DNA of 64,000 nt, taken from NCBI GenBank assembly GCA_026315105.1, contig CM048755.1:762991301-763055300 (forward strand), given 5' to 3'. The DNA comes from Locusta migratoria. Lineage: Eukaryota; Arthropoda; Insecta; Orthoptera; Acrididae. The translations under genes and the position numbers were made by a program. How positions within the stretch are numbered: the stretch's first letter is position 1; every line of letters starts with the position of its first letter. The notes under the pieces were generated by a model, which saw only the letters and a list, made by a program, of their open reading frames with translations, had not been told where the DNA came from and did not search any database. This document shows, one piece after another, positions 11,084 to 20,989 of the stretch.

Positions 11084-11171
11084 CCATACCCGAGGGAGGA
11101 CTCGAACCTCCGGCGGGACGAGCCACACAGTCCATCACTGCAGCGCCTTAGACCGCTTGGCTAATCCCGCT
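10946..11171 (-). repeat. SINE with internal (AC)n microsatellite
   Basis: This is a minus-strand copy of a related SINE subfamily. Plus-strand signatures are AAATGTTCAAATGTGTATG (tail), an (AC) run at 11052-11079, CCCGAGGGAGGACTCGAACC (B-box region) and CGCTTGGCTAATCCCGC (A-box region). I could not define a clear TSD. Confidence 0.8.
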
Positions 11172-11960
11172 TCGCATGAACTTGCAGTTAACGTAAATAA
11201 ACATACTTCAAAGGTTGCGAACAGATAATGTATTCAACGGAAAACAGTATACAGTAAATAAATGTTTGCAAAGTGATAGCGTTCGAGTAGCATTGTCGAA
11301 CAAAAGTGCCAGTCAGAGTTTAATTGTTGTTCATGCAGGCGGAGACAGGGGTTTCATAGCTCAAAATCAAAACGACCGACTATCAATCAGAAACGCATAG
11401 CAAAAATTTTGAAAAATACGTCGAAACGCAACTTATGCCAGGCTTTCTATCAATGTTTTTAACCCTTGTAATTACTCGCAGCGTATTTACCCATTCGGAA
11501 TACTTCTAGCCATTGTAGGTGTTGGACATGTTTGAAGTGTAGTAATGTTCAACGATTTTTTTCCCATAATTCGGGAAGAATAAAATACTCAGAAACTGCC
11601 ACTGAAGGGGTTAGTAAAATTGCTTCAGGCTTAACACGTAATTGTAGTATCAAACATTGCATTGCAAGTTCCACATTAGATTTCGTCTTCTGCAAAATTA
11701 GTTGAGAGTAAACATGCTGGCTGCGCTCCTCTCATAAGAATACTGGCGTATACGCCAGACTGCTTCCCCCTCTCTGTTCCTCCGGCGTAAACACGACGGC
11801 GCTGCCACAGTGGCGAGGAAGAAATGAGGTATACAAACGACATAGAGAGGCTGCAATCAAGACAGGTGGCAGCACTAAGCAACATTTGGCGCCATATTTG
11901 AGGTTAGTTTGATACAGCAGAGTGATTAGACGCTTCTGTTTGTAATGTAATGTGTAAGTG
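11172..11960. other. Unassigned interior of the hAT-like element
   Basis: I recognise no domain or repeat. The ORF at 11676-11885 (minus) has no motif. Confidence 0.35.
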
Positions 11961-11967
11961 CTACTAA

Positions 11968-12590
11968 CTCATGCCCAGTTTCGGCGTACAACTGCAGCAA
12001 CCGCAGCGATGAAACTGTTGGAATATCATACTTTAGGTTGGTATAAAGAAAGAGATATATAATTATATAGGTCGTTGTGTATCAGCGTGTATTTGTCTAT
12101 ACACATTCATTATACATAACTTTCGGATTTACCAAGTTTCAAAATAATGTTTACTTCACGAGCATCAAAAAGCTAGGCAGATGACGGTTGTATTTGGTGT
12201 GTTTTAATGTATTGGCAGTTGTTTATATAGTGTAAAAATGCGTATTAACCATTGGGTAAGTAGCCTAGGTATATGAACTGTAATTAAACTATTCTTTAGA
12301 CATATTTCCTTCGAAAAACAAGAAGTTGCTAAGTCAATGGGTAGCCAGTATGAGGCGTGATAAGTGGCAGCCTACAAAATATAGTTACCTGCATAGGCTC
12401 TTGTCATTTTGAATAAAAGTTCATGGATGCTACCACCGATCAAAAGCGGCTACTCCCAAATGCCATACCAACAATATTTTCGTTTCCTGGGCACCTGCAG
12501 AAACTAAAAGCTGTAAGGAGAGCGCCAAGGAAACGTCAAATTGTGAAGAGCTCGATAAATACGTACTGTACTTCTAAGCATGAAACATCA
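11968..12590 (+). pseudogene. THAP zinc-finger domain remnant, apparently with an intron
   Basis: THAP is a C2CH DNA-binding zinc finger used by host regulators and by P-type transposases. The first half is readable at about 11970-12024 as YNCSNRSDETVGISYF, giving the paired cysteines only after a frame slip. The second half, at about 12302-12480, reads IFPSKNKKLLSQWVASM, RRDKWQPTKYSYL, a degraded SCHFE (the expected ICSxHF has lost its cysteine to Gly) and AIPTIFSF. A basic tail follows. Between the halves lie a TTTAG/GT junction and an acceptor-like TTCTTTAG at 12293-12300, suggesting a retained intron of about 275 bp. A stop follows HFE, so it is not functional as read. It could derive from a captured host exon or from a P-like transposase. 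Confidence 0.6.
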
Positions 12591-12599
12591 TTTGAACCA

Positions 12600-13420
12600 T
12601 AGACAGAATAAAGGTAATTAAAGATTTTAAAGAATTTCGCCTGTATTTATAGGGAAGATATGTCGGTAAATACAAACGATTATTGACATTATAGTAACAT
12701 CACCAACTAATTCAGCAGTTCGACGATTGTAAACATTACACTTAAGTCTGAATAGCAAACAATAAATGCTATTCGTAGTGGGAATTACTTTCCGAAATGC
12801 GCCGTCCAGAAATTAAGGAAAAATCGAGAGTAGCAATGATTAATATAAAACCTGTGATTCTGGGCGTGACACTGACGTTCTCAAATATGGCGGAGACCTT
12901 TTTAATTGGGTACAACTATGGCGACGCTGTGTTGTTTATAAAGGTCTTTAGTCCTCTTCCAGGTGCGCAGATCAATCTTTCCTCTGCCAGAGCCAGAGCT
13001 ATATGGAGGTGCCCTCACACAGCTGACACGTGCCAAAGCCAACCCCCCACACAAATAAAAAAAAAAAAAAAAAAAAACTTACCATTTTTTCTACGTCTTT
13101 CGAAAATCTTGTGATTAGTTGATAAAAGAATGAACCGTTATTGAAAAAGACTGTAGACATGAAGAGCAGTCTTTTCTGTTATACCTTGAAAATGACGGGC
13201 GTTCACCTCCCGAAATACTTACTGTTGTCGAAGACGTTGCCCATCGATATTCCCGTAAATTATTTGAACTTACAGAATAACCAAATTTTCAGAACAAAAG
13301 TAATCGCTGTAGGGATTAATAAATTAGAAGTACCTTCCCAACTACCACATCTGGCTCTAGTCATAAGCTGTTAGCAATCGTACAAAATCGAGAGCCTTCT
13401 GACAACATATAGGGGAGACC
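12600..13420. other. Unassigned interior of the hAT-like element, with a poly(A) run
   Basis: I recognise no domain. An uninterrupted A run lies at about 13058-13077. The frames at 12797-13114 and 13141-13374 have no known motif. Confidence 0.35.
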
Positions 13421-13427
13421 AGGGTAA

Positions 13428-13640
13428 TGGCGCCACCTTAAGGGAAACTAGTTTTTTTACCTTATTAAAAGTGTGTCTCTTTCGTACAGAATAATACCAC
13501 AGCTTCGCAAGCTAATACTACTTTATTATGTTTTTTCAGCCATGTATACTGTTAAGTTTTATTGTTAAAAATATATTCTGAAAGTATACGCAGTTGCACC
13601 AGTACCCTGGGTTCCGGGGTAATGACGCCATACATTTGAA
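13428..13640. repeat. Possible transposon-end motifs (GGTAATGGCGCCA-like)
   Basis: GAGACCAGGGTAATGGCGCC at 13414-13434 and CCGGGGTAATGACGCCAT at 13615-13632 are near-copies of one motif. Many insect DNA transposons begin with GGGGAGACC-type ends, so this may be an eroded terminus. No partner inverted end was found. Confidence 0.25.
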
Positions 13641-13844
13641 AATCAAGGATAAAGGTACACGATGAATGATTAGTAGTAAATAAGCATTACAGCTGTTCTA
13701 ATTTCTATTTACCACTCCATTGTATTAGACGTTTAGACGGCTTCAAGTACTTGTCGATGTAAAATTGGAATTAAAGTAGATTTTATAATTTATACTTTAA
13801 GACACCTCAAAAGTCAGAAAATACAGTTTTTGGCACTTCAAAAC

Positions 13845-14267
13845 TGTGCTGTCGCACAAGTATGAAGTGCGCGCCGCCATGCACGCACGGCGCGGCGTTC
13901 TTACGTCAGCCACGAGCGCCCTCTGCTGCAACTCCGCTCGTGACCACGACTGCTGCATCGGCCACTTGGGAATCAGATAGGCACCAGTTAAGACTTGGCT
14001 ATCGGATAGGCACTAGGAATCATCAGTGGGCAGGCATCTATCTAAACTATGTATCAGCATTCTGCAGTCAAGAACTATGTAAAAGTTAAGTATTACCAAG
14101 ACTCCACGAAATATATATCTTGTTCTAATTTAGCCTAGTGTTCTCGTTTCGGCTGTCCCACTGGCTGGTCACCTCCGTACTTGCACAAGCGTGCATCCTT
14201 TATTCCTAAGTCGGTCTCTTTTTACTCGGCCACCGACACCCAGGACCACCGGCGGAAACGAGACACA
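13845..14267 (+). mobile_element. LTR of a gypsy-like retrotransposon (family also at 28426-28888)
   Basis: It starts TGTGCTGTCGCACAAG and ends CGGCGGAAACGAGACACA. It is about 420 bp and aligns along its length with the reverse complement of 28426-28888. Shared blocks include GAGCGCCCTCTGCTGCAACT, CTTGGGAATCAGATAGGCAC and GTCCCACTGGCTGGTCACCT. No pol or gag reading frame follows. Only primer-site-like repeats (14268-14350) remain, so this is a near-solo LTR. Confidence 0.8.
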
Positions 14268-14352
14268 AAAGTGGCGTCGAGGCTGGGACACAAAAGTGGC
14301 GACGAGGATGGGATACAAAAGTAGCGACGAGGATGGGATACAAAAGTGGTGA
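14268..14352 (+). repeat. Four tandem ~25-bp primer-site-like units downstream of the LTR
   Basis: Four head-to-tail units carry ACACAAAAGTGGCGACGAGG-type sequence, each with small changes (GTGGCGTCGAGG, GTGGCGACGAGG, GTAGCGACGAGG, GTGGTGATGTC). TGGCGAC is a typical start of an insect gypsy primer-binding site next to the 5' LTR. The amplification is unusual. Confidence 0.7.
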
Positions 14353-14359
14353 TGTCATA

Positions 14360-15000
14360 CATTTGTTCTCATTTAATCACACTCGTTAAAAATATATTTG
14401 TCTGTGTCACGTACAAGTTTGCTGCCCTACTGTAGTAATAAAGTTAGTAGATCACTGAAGTTGGTAGCAGTAGTAAACATAAGACACGGTGGCCTTCGTT
14501 ACACGCTAGGCAAGCCACGCGCGGTACTTTAAACAGTCTGTGGAGCGTGTTTCTGGCTGGAATTCAACAATACCTGTTCATTGTTACTGAAGGTTAGGTG
14601 GTGGTTGCCTGAGCAATTTTATTTTTTATTTATTTATCTATTTATTATTATTAGTTTTTTTTTTAATTTGCAAGATTTACCGTGGAGAAAGTTGTGCGCG
14701 ACGCTTGCCTAGGCCTCACAAAGGCCACCAACAAGACACTCGAGACAAAGTGTCCAGACAACAAGTAAGAAGTCAAAGCTCAACTAAGCATCGATTACAA
14801 CTTCCAGACACCCTGGTACCTCTCTTTCTTGGCAAAGTTTTCAGACTAAGTCTCATATTCATTACACAAATTGTCAATTTTTAATCTTAGCACAAGTGAG
14901 AAAAAAAGCGGTTCTGGGGGGGGGGAGGGAGGTTGAACCCCCACGTCCTCCCCCCCTCTTATCTACGCTCCTGTCCTCCTGCCTTGCCTTGTTCAACAGG
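14360..15000. other. Unassigned interior of the hAT-like element
   Basis: It contains TTTAT-rich simple sequence near 14620-14660 and a G/C-homopolymer patch at 14915-14960. I recognise no domain. Confidence 0.35.
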
Positions 15001-15002
15001 GG

Positions 15003-15110
15003 CGGCCGGTAGGTAGTCGAGGCGCCATGCCACAGTTCCCAAAGCCGCTCCCTCCGCGGTTTGGTTTCGAATCCCTCTTGGGCATGAATGTTGAGTTTGT
15101 CATTAAAAAA
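15003..15110 (+). repeat. Truncated SINE head next to the hAT-like right end
   Basis: GGCGGCCGGTAGGTAGTCGAGGC, then GGTTTCGAATCCCTC and GGGCATGAATG, match the SINE head and B box. It stops at an A run (15103-15114), with no family tail. Confidence 0.6.
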
Positions 15111-15204
15111 AAAAAGAGCTGCGGCAGATTTGCCGCCCCCCGGAAAGTGCCGCCCTGTGCGGCCGCACGTTTCGCACGTGCCTTGCGCCGGCCCTGGGTA
15201 TGCA

Positions 15205-15937
15205 GTCCGGCCCAGAAGACTTGTTCTTGTTAAGTGATTTCAGTTGCTTCACTGCTCCGATGATATCTACTTCTACGTTACTCATTACGGTCTCTGTTCG
15301 TAATTCGAAATCTGGAATATTGGTATCGTTTCCTTTGGTGAATGAATTTCTAAAAGCTATGTTTAGCAACTCTGCTTTAGTAGCGCTGTCATCGGTAGGT
15401 TCGCCATTACTGTCACGTAGTGAGGATATTGTTTGTGTTTTGCCCCTAGTATATTTAACATATGACCAAAATCTCTTTTGGTTTTCAGTCAAATTTCGAG
15501 AAAGAGTTTTGTTGTGATAAGTATTGTAGGCATCTCGCACTGAAGTGCTCGCTAAATTTCGAGCTTCTGTGTAGGATCGCCAATCCTGGGGATTTTTTGT
15601 TCGTTTAAATTTAGCATGCCTTTTCGTTTCTTTTGCATCAGTGTCCTGACCTGTTTTGTGTACCAAGGGGGATCACCACTTTCTTTTATTAATTTATTTG
15701 GTATAAAACTGTTAATTGCTGTCGATACCACTTCTTTGAATTTGAGCCACATCTGTGTTGGCAAGGAGTGGAAGCTGTCTATCAAGTAGCAATGTATTTT
15801 ATTTCTATCTGCTTTTCTGAAAAAAAAAAATACATTTCGTTTATTTTTGGTAGCTTTGGGACATTCGATATTCAATCTCGCTACGACAGCTCTGTGTTCA
15901 CTAATACCTGTATCCGTTTTGATGCTCGTTATGAGCT
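15205..15937 (-). pseudogene. Endonuclease/RT linker region of CR1-like LINE copy 1
   Basis: The minus-strand frames carry RKADRNKIHCYLIDS, GDPPWYTKQVRTLMQKK, DAYNTYHNKTLSRNLTEN and QLKSLNKNKSSGPDCIP. These align with 22733-23542 of copy 2 and lead into the RT at 10476 once the intervening element is removed. A frameshift lies near 15560. The 5' end is lost at about 15937, where homology to copy 2 stops. Confidence 0.85.
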
Positions 15938-16009
15938 GTCGACAACGACAGGGAAGCCTCTAGTGATTTATATCGGTTACCAGTATAAAGTGGAATAGGC
16001 CCTATACCA

Positions 16010-17310
16010 ACAATGAAAGTTTAAGTTATTGGCGTTGCGAAAACGTAAACAAGAAGTGTAAAGGAAGACTATGCCCCAGAAACAACTTGGTTTTAGGCGA
16101 AGGCAGCCATACATGTATTCCGGACGTCGCTGCTACTGAAGTGCGTAAACACGTGGCAAACGCCAAAAGAAACGGACACTTCAATTTCTCTGTTTACGCC
16201 GAAGACGTAGCGCCGCTGTTCAGTTAGTGATACGACATCGTCACATCACTGCCGTTACACAGGAGTGCAACACGATTGCTGCAACGCATCAGGCAAAAAA
16301 GCGTGGGATCTACACAACATCCGACCGGTGCTGCAGGAATAATTCTGCAAGAACATCATTTGATAACGAATGACGGGAACAAATTTTTACTTGCAGATGA
16401 CGACAGAGGACCAAATTATAGCATATTGATGTTCGCCAGCGAAAGGGGAAAATCCTGTTTAGCAGACTGCAATTCGTTCTTTGTCGATGGTACATTCAAT
16501 AGCTCCAGCAAGCACTTTTGACAGTTATTTATTGTTCATGCCGATATTTATACTTGTGAGGAGGAAACAAACACAGTTCCAACTGTGTACGCCTTGCTAC
16601 CAAATAAAAAGCGAGAAACGTAAGATCGCTTTTTTAAAACTTTTAAGAGTAATGTACCTGTATGCAATCCTATAGCTATCATGATGGATTTTGAAGCTGC
16701 ACTCATCCAATCAGTAACACATTCGATTCATAATGCAAAGATTAATGTCTGCAGCTACCATTTCTATCAGTGCTTGTGGAGGCAAGTGTAGAATTGCGGC
16801 CTTGTTGCTGCCTACAAAGAAAACGAAGAAATTCGTTATCACATAAGATTGTGTTCCTCTTTGGCTCACATTCCCCTGGACATGTTAGATGATGGGTGGC
16901 TATGCATTCAGGAAAGTACGCCAGATAATGACAAACTGCAGGATTTTTACGACAATTTCGTTGAACAATCGCTGGATAATGAAGACATGCCAAGGGATAT
17001 ATCAAACTGCGCAGGAAGGCGACACTGCACCAACAATGTTTCAGAAGGATGGAATCGTAAGATAAACACATTAATTTCGAAGATTCATCCAAATTTTTAC
17101 TCTTTAGTAAAAAGTCTCGGAGAGCACGCAGAATATCATTAATACCAATTTGACCGACTAGTTTTAAATGTAGGTGGGAAAAGAAGAAAGAAGTCCGCAA
17201 TTAAGACTGATGAGTTAGTTTCAAAGGCCCTTACAAGACTCCAAGTTGACGGCAATATAAAATTATTACTGACTAGCGTGGCCTATGCACAGAAATTACA
17301 ATGAAAAGAA
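16010..17310 (+). pseudogene. FLYWCH-MULE transposase remnant
   Basis: An N-terminal FLYWCH-type zinc finger is suggested by SYWRCENVNKKCKGRLC and GEGSHTC (about 16020-16110). The MULE (Mutator-like) DDE domain follows in broken frames: FFVDGTFNSSSKHF (16475-16518, first Asp), YALLPNKKRETY (about 16590-16625), MMDFEAALIQS (about 16680-16712, second Asp), CSYHFYQCLW (about 16750-16780, the CxxH block) and TNNVSEGWNRKI (17029-17064, candidate Glu). MULE transposases cut and paste DNA. Several stops and frameshifts make this copy dead. Terminal inverted repeats could not be identified. It directly abuts the 5'-truncated LINE. Confidence 0.75.
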
Positions 17311-17419
17311 AATAGCTGAAGCTGCAGCAACACTTGTAAACATTGAAAAGGAGATCAGTTCACGCCGATCGTCGTATTGTAAAAATTGTAAATAAATAAT
17401 AATCCTGTAATTCTTGTAA

Positions 17420-17640
17420 ATAAATAACATGGTGGACGAAGAGAGAACACCACCTTGTGGTGTTCCCTGGAAACGACACAAAGTCGGCTGAATGTCTCTT
17501 GGAAATTGTAAAATATTCACTAATGAAGTCTGAAAAGCCATAGCTTTTCTAAGAATCACAGTCAGAATTTTTGTGCAGAGAATTTTAGAAACAATGTCTG
17601 TTTGAGCGGACGATGAATACATCTTGTTTCAATACATAAC
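17420..17640 (-). pseudogene. LINE RT fragment of a different clade
   Basis: A short minus-strand frame reads RFQGTPQGGVLSSSTMLF, preceded by KAMAFQTSLVNILQF. GTPQGGVLS is the RT domain-4 motif as found in LINEs of the jockey/R1/I group. The YxDD region and everything else are absent. The fragment is about 200 bp and bounded by unrecognised DNA. Confidence 0.6.
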
Positions 17641-18322
17641 TTTCATTCCTTAACCCTAATCGCTAGCAGGACTCACATTAGACATCAGTACACTTCCCTG
17701 CGTGGGACGGGAAAATTGTGATTTATTTCGAAATAATTAAAGAAAAAAGTTTCTACCGAAAACCAATTTTTTTAGTTGGCTCCTCTTAACATATGGTAAA
17801 AGGTTGCCATTCTCACAATATCAAATTTTGCGTGAGGGGTTGAAACATGGTAAACTTTTCCGGTTTCTATAGTTTCTTTAATCTTATATAGATCATAATT
17901 TTCGCTCAACCTCGTACTTCACGATGTATTTTAATCAGAACAAAAATTCCAAAAGGTCTTACGCATAACAGTGCTGCAGCTAATGGTAGACATGATATTG
18001 TGTGGGCAAAAGTGACTTTCCTCAGTTCGACCAAACAAGCAAAAATGTCGTCTAATAATTCGCTTCCCATGTATATCAGTGGTGTTTGGGGGCTATTGTA
18101 TACTAGCAAACCCAGTAATGCTTCGCTGTTACAAAATAAGTGTGGGAGTGGGATACGTGTTACAACTCCTTCGTCTCTCCCACTTCCGTATAACATTCCC
18201 TTACACTTTCATTCGTCCATTTCTTTTCCTCTTCCCTCCTACACTCCCCCTTCAAATAGCTAATTATCTGGACAACATTTCATAAAAACCTTGTCTTTAC
18301 AATTATAAACCCAATAACGAAG
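17641..18322. other. Unassigned DNA
   Basis: No element was recognised. The stretch has short ORFs on both strands without motifs. Confidence 0.35.
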
Positions 18323-18335
18323 AATCATTCAAATA

Positions 18336-18746
18336 AAAAAATGTTCCAATGTTTGTAGAGCTTATGGGACTTAACTACGGGGTCATCAGTCCCTAAACTT
18401 ACAAAAATGTTCAAATGTTTGTTAAGCTTATGGGACTTAACTACGGGGTCATCAGTCCCTAAACTTACAAACTACTTATGAACTACTTACGAACTAGGAC
18501 GGCACAAATATCCATGCCCGAGGGGGGATTCGAACCCCCGACCGTAGTGGCCGTGCTGACCGTGACTAGAGCGCCTCAGCCACCTCGGCCACCGCGGCCG
18601 GCCCTAAACTTACAAACTACTTATGAACCACCTTATACTAAAGACGGCACAAACATCCATGCCCGAGACGGGATTCGAACCCCCGACTGCAGCGTCCATG
18701 CAGACCGTGACTGGCAAGCCGCAGACAAACGGCCACTGCGGCCGGC
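18336..18746 (-). repeat. SINE split by a younger SINE
   Basis: The outer copy occupies 18336-18405 plus 18602-18746 and is flanked by AATCATTCAAATA (18323-18335) and AATCATCCAAATA (18747-18759). Its CCCTAAACTTACAAA was the target and is now duplicated at 18391-18405 and 18602-18616 around the inner copy. Confidence 0.92.
18406..18601 (-). repeat. Inner full-length SINE
   Basis: A complete family member with a 15-bp TSD inside the outer SINE. The head on the plus strand ends CCACCGCGGCCG and the B-box region reads GGGATTCGAACCCCCG. Confidence 0.94.
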
Positions 18747-18759
18747 AATCATCCAAATA

Positions 18760-20780
18760 GATTGATCTGTTCTGAAGTTAGGTTACATGCATGCGTCAAT
18801 TTTCTGAATTTTCTAGTTTTACATGCCACTTTCCTTTCACACAAACCTTTCCGTAACAATTACAAATGCAGATAAAATAAAAAAATAAAAAAATAAAAAA
18901 TAAATCTATCTTGATTCATTCCCAAGTGATGAGGTTACGTGCATGAAACATTTTCTGGAATTTTCGAATTTTCCGGACAACATTTCCAAACGTTTCTTTC
19001 ATACAAGCCTAGTTATAACATTTACAAATGCAATACGTTGAGTCGTTCTCAAGTTATGAGGCCGCATACATACGGAAGATAAATTCTTATATATAACGAT
19101 AAGTCAAACAAAATTAAAATATAGATTGTATCGTATGGCTATGTCTTCACGCATCATTCATTAAAATGATTCAGATACTGTATTTTTGTTTTCCTTAATA
19201 TTCATTATTTCGGAGGGGGCGTGTTAAAAATGTACATAAACCGGAAATTGCGGTAATTATACAAAACGCAACACATGCTTTTCAATTAAATCTGTGTTCT
19301 TTACAAACAATGTATGTTTACAACTAATGTGTATCGACGATTAATTAATACCGTACACTGTATACTGTGTTATCAGTTTTATACATAGTGGCCTATACAA
19401 TAGCCTCTGACATCTTCATGAGGTAACAGAAAGTATGTAGGCTATATTTATTAGCTTTAGCTTACACCAGCCTTGTTCAGAACATTTTTAACATCCTATT
19501 CGACAAGAGATGGAAAATTTACATGTCTGGTCGAATGACCCTAAACACAGAAAACGCTTACTGAATAAAAACGTACGTAGCTTCAGAGTTATGATGAGAC
19601 GCAGCGATGCTAAGTCAAAAAACTTACTTTAATAGAAAAAGGTTGTCGCATTGTAATCGGACACGAAAGGTTTCTTTTTTCAACAGGAGCGGACCCGGCA
19701 GGGGGAAGGGGTCGTGAGAGGGTGACGTTCATGTGATATTCGTCAGTTTCGATAAGTGGCGGGTGTGCATGCCTATTATCGATCAGCTCCCATATGAATT
19801 ACTCAAGGAATTATTATAGATTGCTGAATGTACATTACGGCGACTTATCTTCGTCACAATATTTCGTTATAGCTAAAAATATGAAAACAAATTTATCTTA
19901 TTGTTATTACAACTCATCGTTTTGCAGCTACACTGCGTAAAACTGATATACTCATGTCGAAAATTACAGCCGTCAGGACAAACAATCTTCATTAAATAGC
20001 TTCGAGTTCTCGTGTGCCCGAAAAATAAACAAATAAAAATAAATCGAATGTCTATGTAGTATACTAAAGATCACGTAATTAGCCTCGAATACAAGGTTAA
20101 AATCTGGGGTAAACGCAAAACGATTAACTTTAAGAACGTTCCACGCATCTTGGATTCTTTACTAGCACGAATATAACATCTCTGTAACATATAACTGTTA
20201 TGATTCTTTTAAGATTATGTTTTCTAATTCGCTTTCTGTTGTTAAACCGTGATTATTGAATAACTCACATCTCTATAAATTGTCAATTTCGTCAAGGAGA
20301 CTGTAGCACGAACCAGTGTTTTAATTTCGCAGTCCTGTCCTAGACTGCGACACATCGCTAGGGAAATGCAGTGCTACAATAATTCAACCACACTTCTGAC
20401 TTCAGTTTGTAGCATAAAACAAAAAGCAATGAAAAGATAAAGAGATCTCTTCAGAAGTAGCTGCCATTGCCATTGGCTTTTTGGTTGCAACTAAACCCTG
20501 TATGTTCCATTTAATTATTATTATTTTTGATACTTATAAATTGGAACTTTATTTTGACAGGGCGGAGGTTTTGTTTTTTCGTAAACTTTCATTTTCGAAT
20601 GTCTGAGTATTGCTCATGATGTATTTTTTTCTAAGTGCTGTCAAATGTGTGTAGAAAAGGTATGGAAATTAAATAATAATAACAATAATAATAATAATAA
20701 TACTAATAATAGTTTCTATAATCCACGTAAATTCTACAGAAAAATATTCATCAGCTCCGATTTATAAGGTGACTACGACC
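18760..20780. other. Unassigned AT-rich DNA
   Basis: No coding or repeat family was recognised in 2 kb. Simple repeats (AAAAAT)n near 18875-18900 and (AAT)n near 20676-20710 are present. A short motif (CATTTTCTGGAATTTTC-like) recurs near 18800 and 18950. Confidence 0.35.
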
Positions 20781-20782
20781 AC

Positions 20783-20917
20783 TCTTCCTCGCAGCCTACA
20801 CGGTCGCAGAACCGTCTGAGCCTCTGATTCAGATCCTCCACTCGGCTCTGTACCAGAGGTCCACAGTCGGTCAACTATGCTGCAGCTTTCATCTTGCAAG
20901 CATGAATGGCAGTCTTT
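20783..20917 (-). repeat. ORF1 fragment of a second CR1-like LINE copy abutting a LINE 3' end
   Basis: AGCCTACACGGTCGCAGAAC, CTGAGCCTCTGATTCAGATC and CTCCACTCGGCTCTGTACCA match 24430-24490 in ORF1 of copy 2. It lies directly beyond the 3' end of copy 2 in the same orientation. Confidence 0.8.
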
Positions 20918-20989
20918 GCCATTTCAGATCTACATCCACATGGGATACTCTGCAAATCACATTTAAGTGCCTGGCAGAGGGTTCATCGA

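Larger units (their letters stand above)
10477..15196. mobile_element. hAT-like DNA transposon, 4.7 kb, with 8-bp TSD
   Basis: The left end reads CATGGCCGGCGCAAG and the right end, read inward, CAGGGCCGGCGCAAGG. GC-rich subterminal TTGCCGCCC motifs occur at both ends. The flanks are GGTATACA (10469-10476) and GGTATGCA (15197-15204), an 8-bp TSD with one mismatch. Removing the element plus one TSD rejoins the LINE sequence. Terminal sequence and TSD length suit the hAT superfamily. The P superfamily also makes 8-bp TSDs, and a THAP remnant lies inside, so P remains an alternative. No transposase core is readable. Confidence 0.8.
6478..15937 (-). mobile_element. CR1-like LINE copy 1, split by two DNA transposons
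   Basis: Three segments of one minus-strand LINE family occur in order: the 3' end and RT C-terminus (6478-7070), the RT N-terminus (about 10092-10476) and the endonuclease/RT linker (15205-15937). Between the first two lies the long-TIR transposon at 7071-10055. Between the last two lies the 8-bp-TSD element at 10477-15196. Sequence continues across the second insertion after removing one TSD. Across the first, about 460 bp that are present in copy 2 (21500-21970) are missing, so a deletion accompanied or followed that insertion. The LINE is 5'-truncated at about 15937, inside the endonuclease. Confidence 0.85.

Noticed and set aside
11040..11085. CRISPR-like or satellite array
   Set aside because: It is a simple (AC)n run inside a SINE, with no repeat-spacer structure.
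18478..18765. Repeated small proteins of the MNYLRTRTAQISMPEGG type (also at 7162, 9628, 57003, 58160)
   Set aside because: They are translations of the SINE consensus. Recurrence reflects the repeat and not a protein family.
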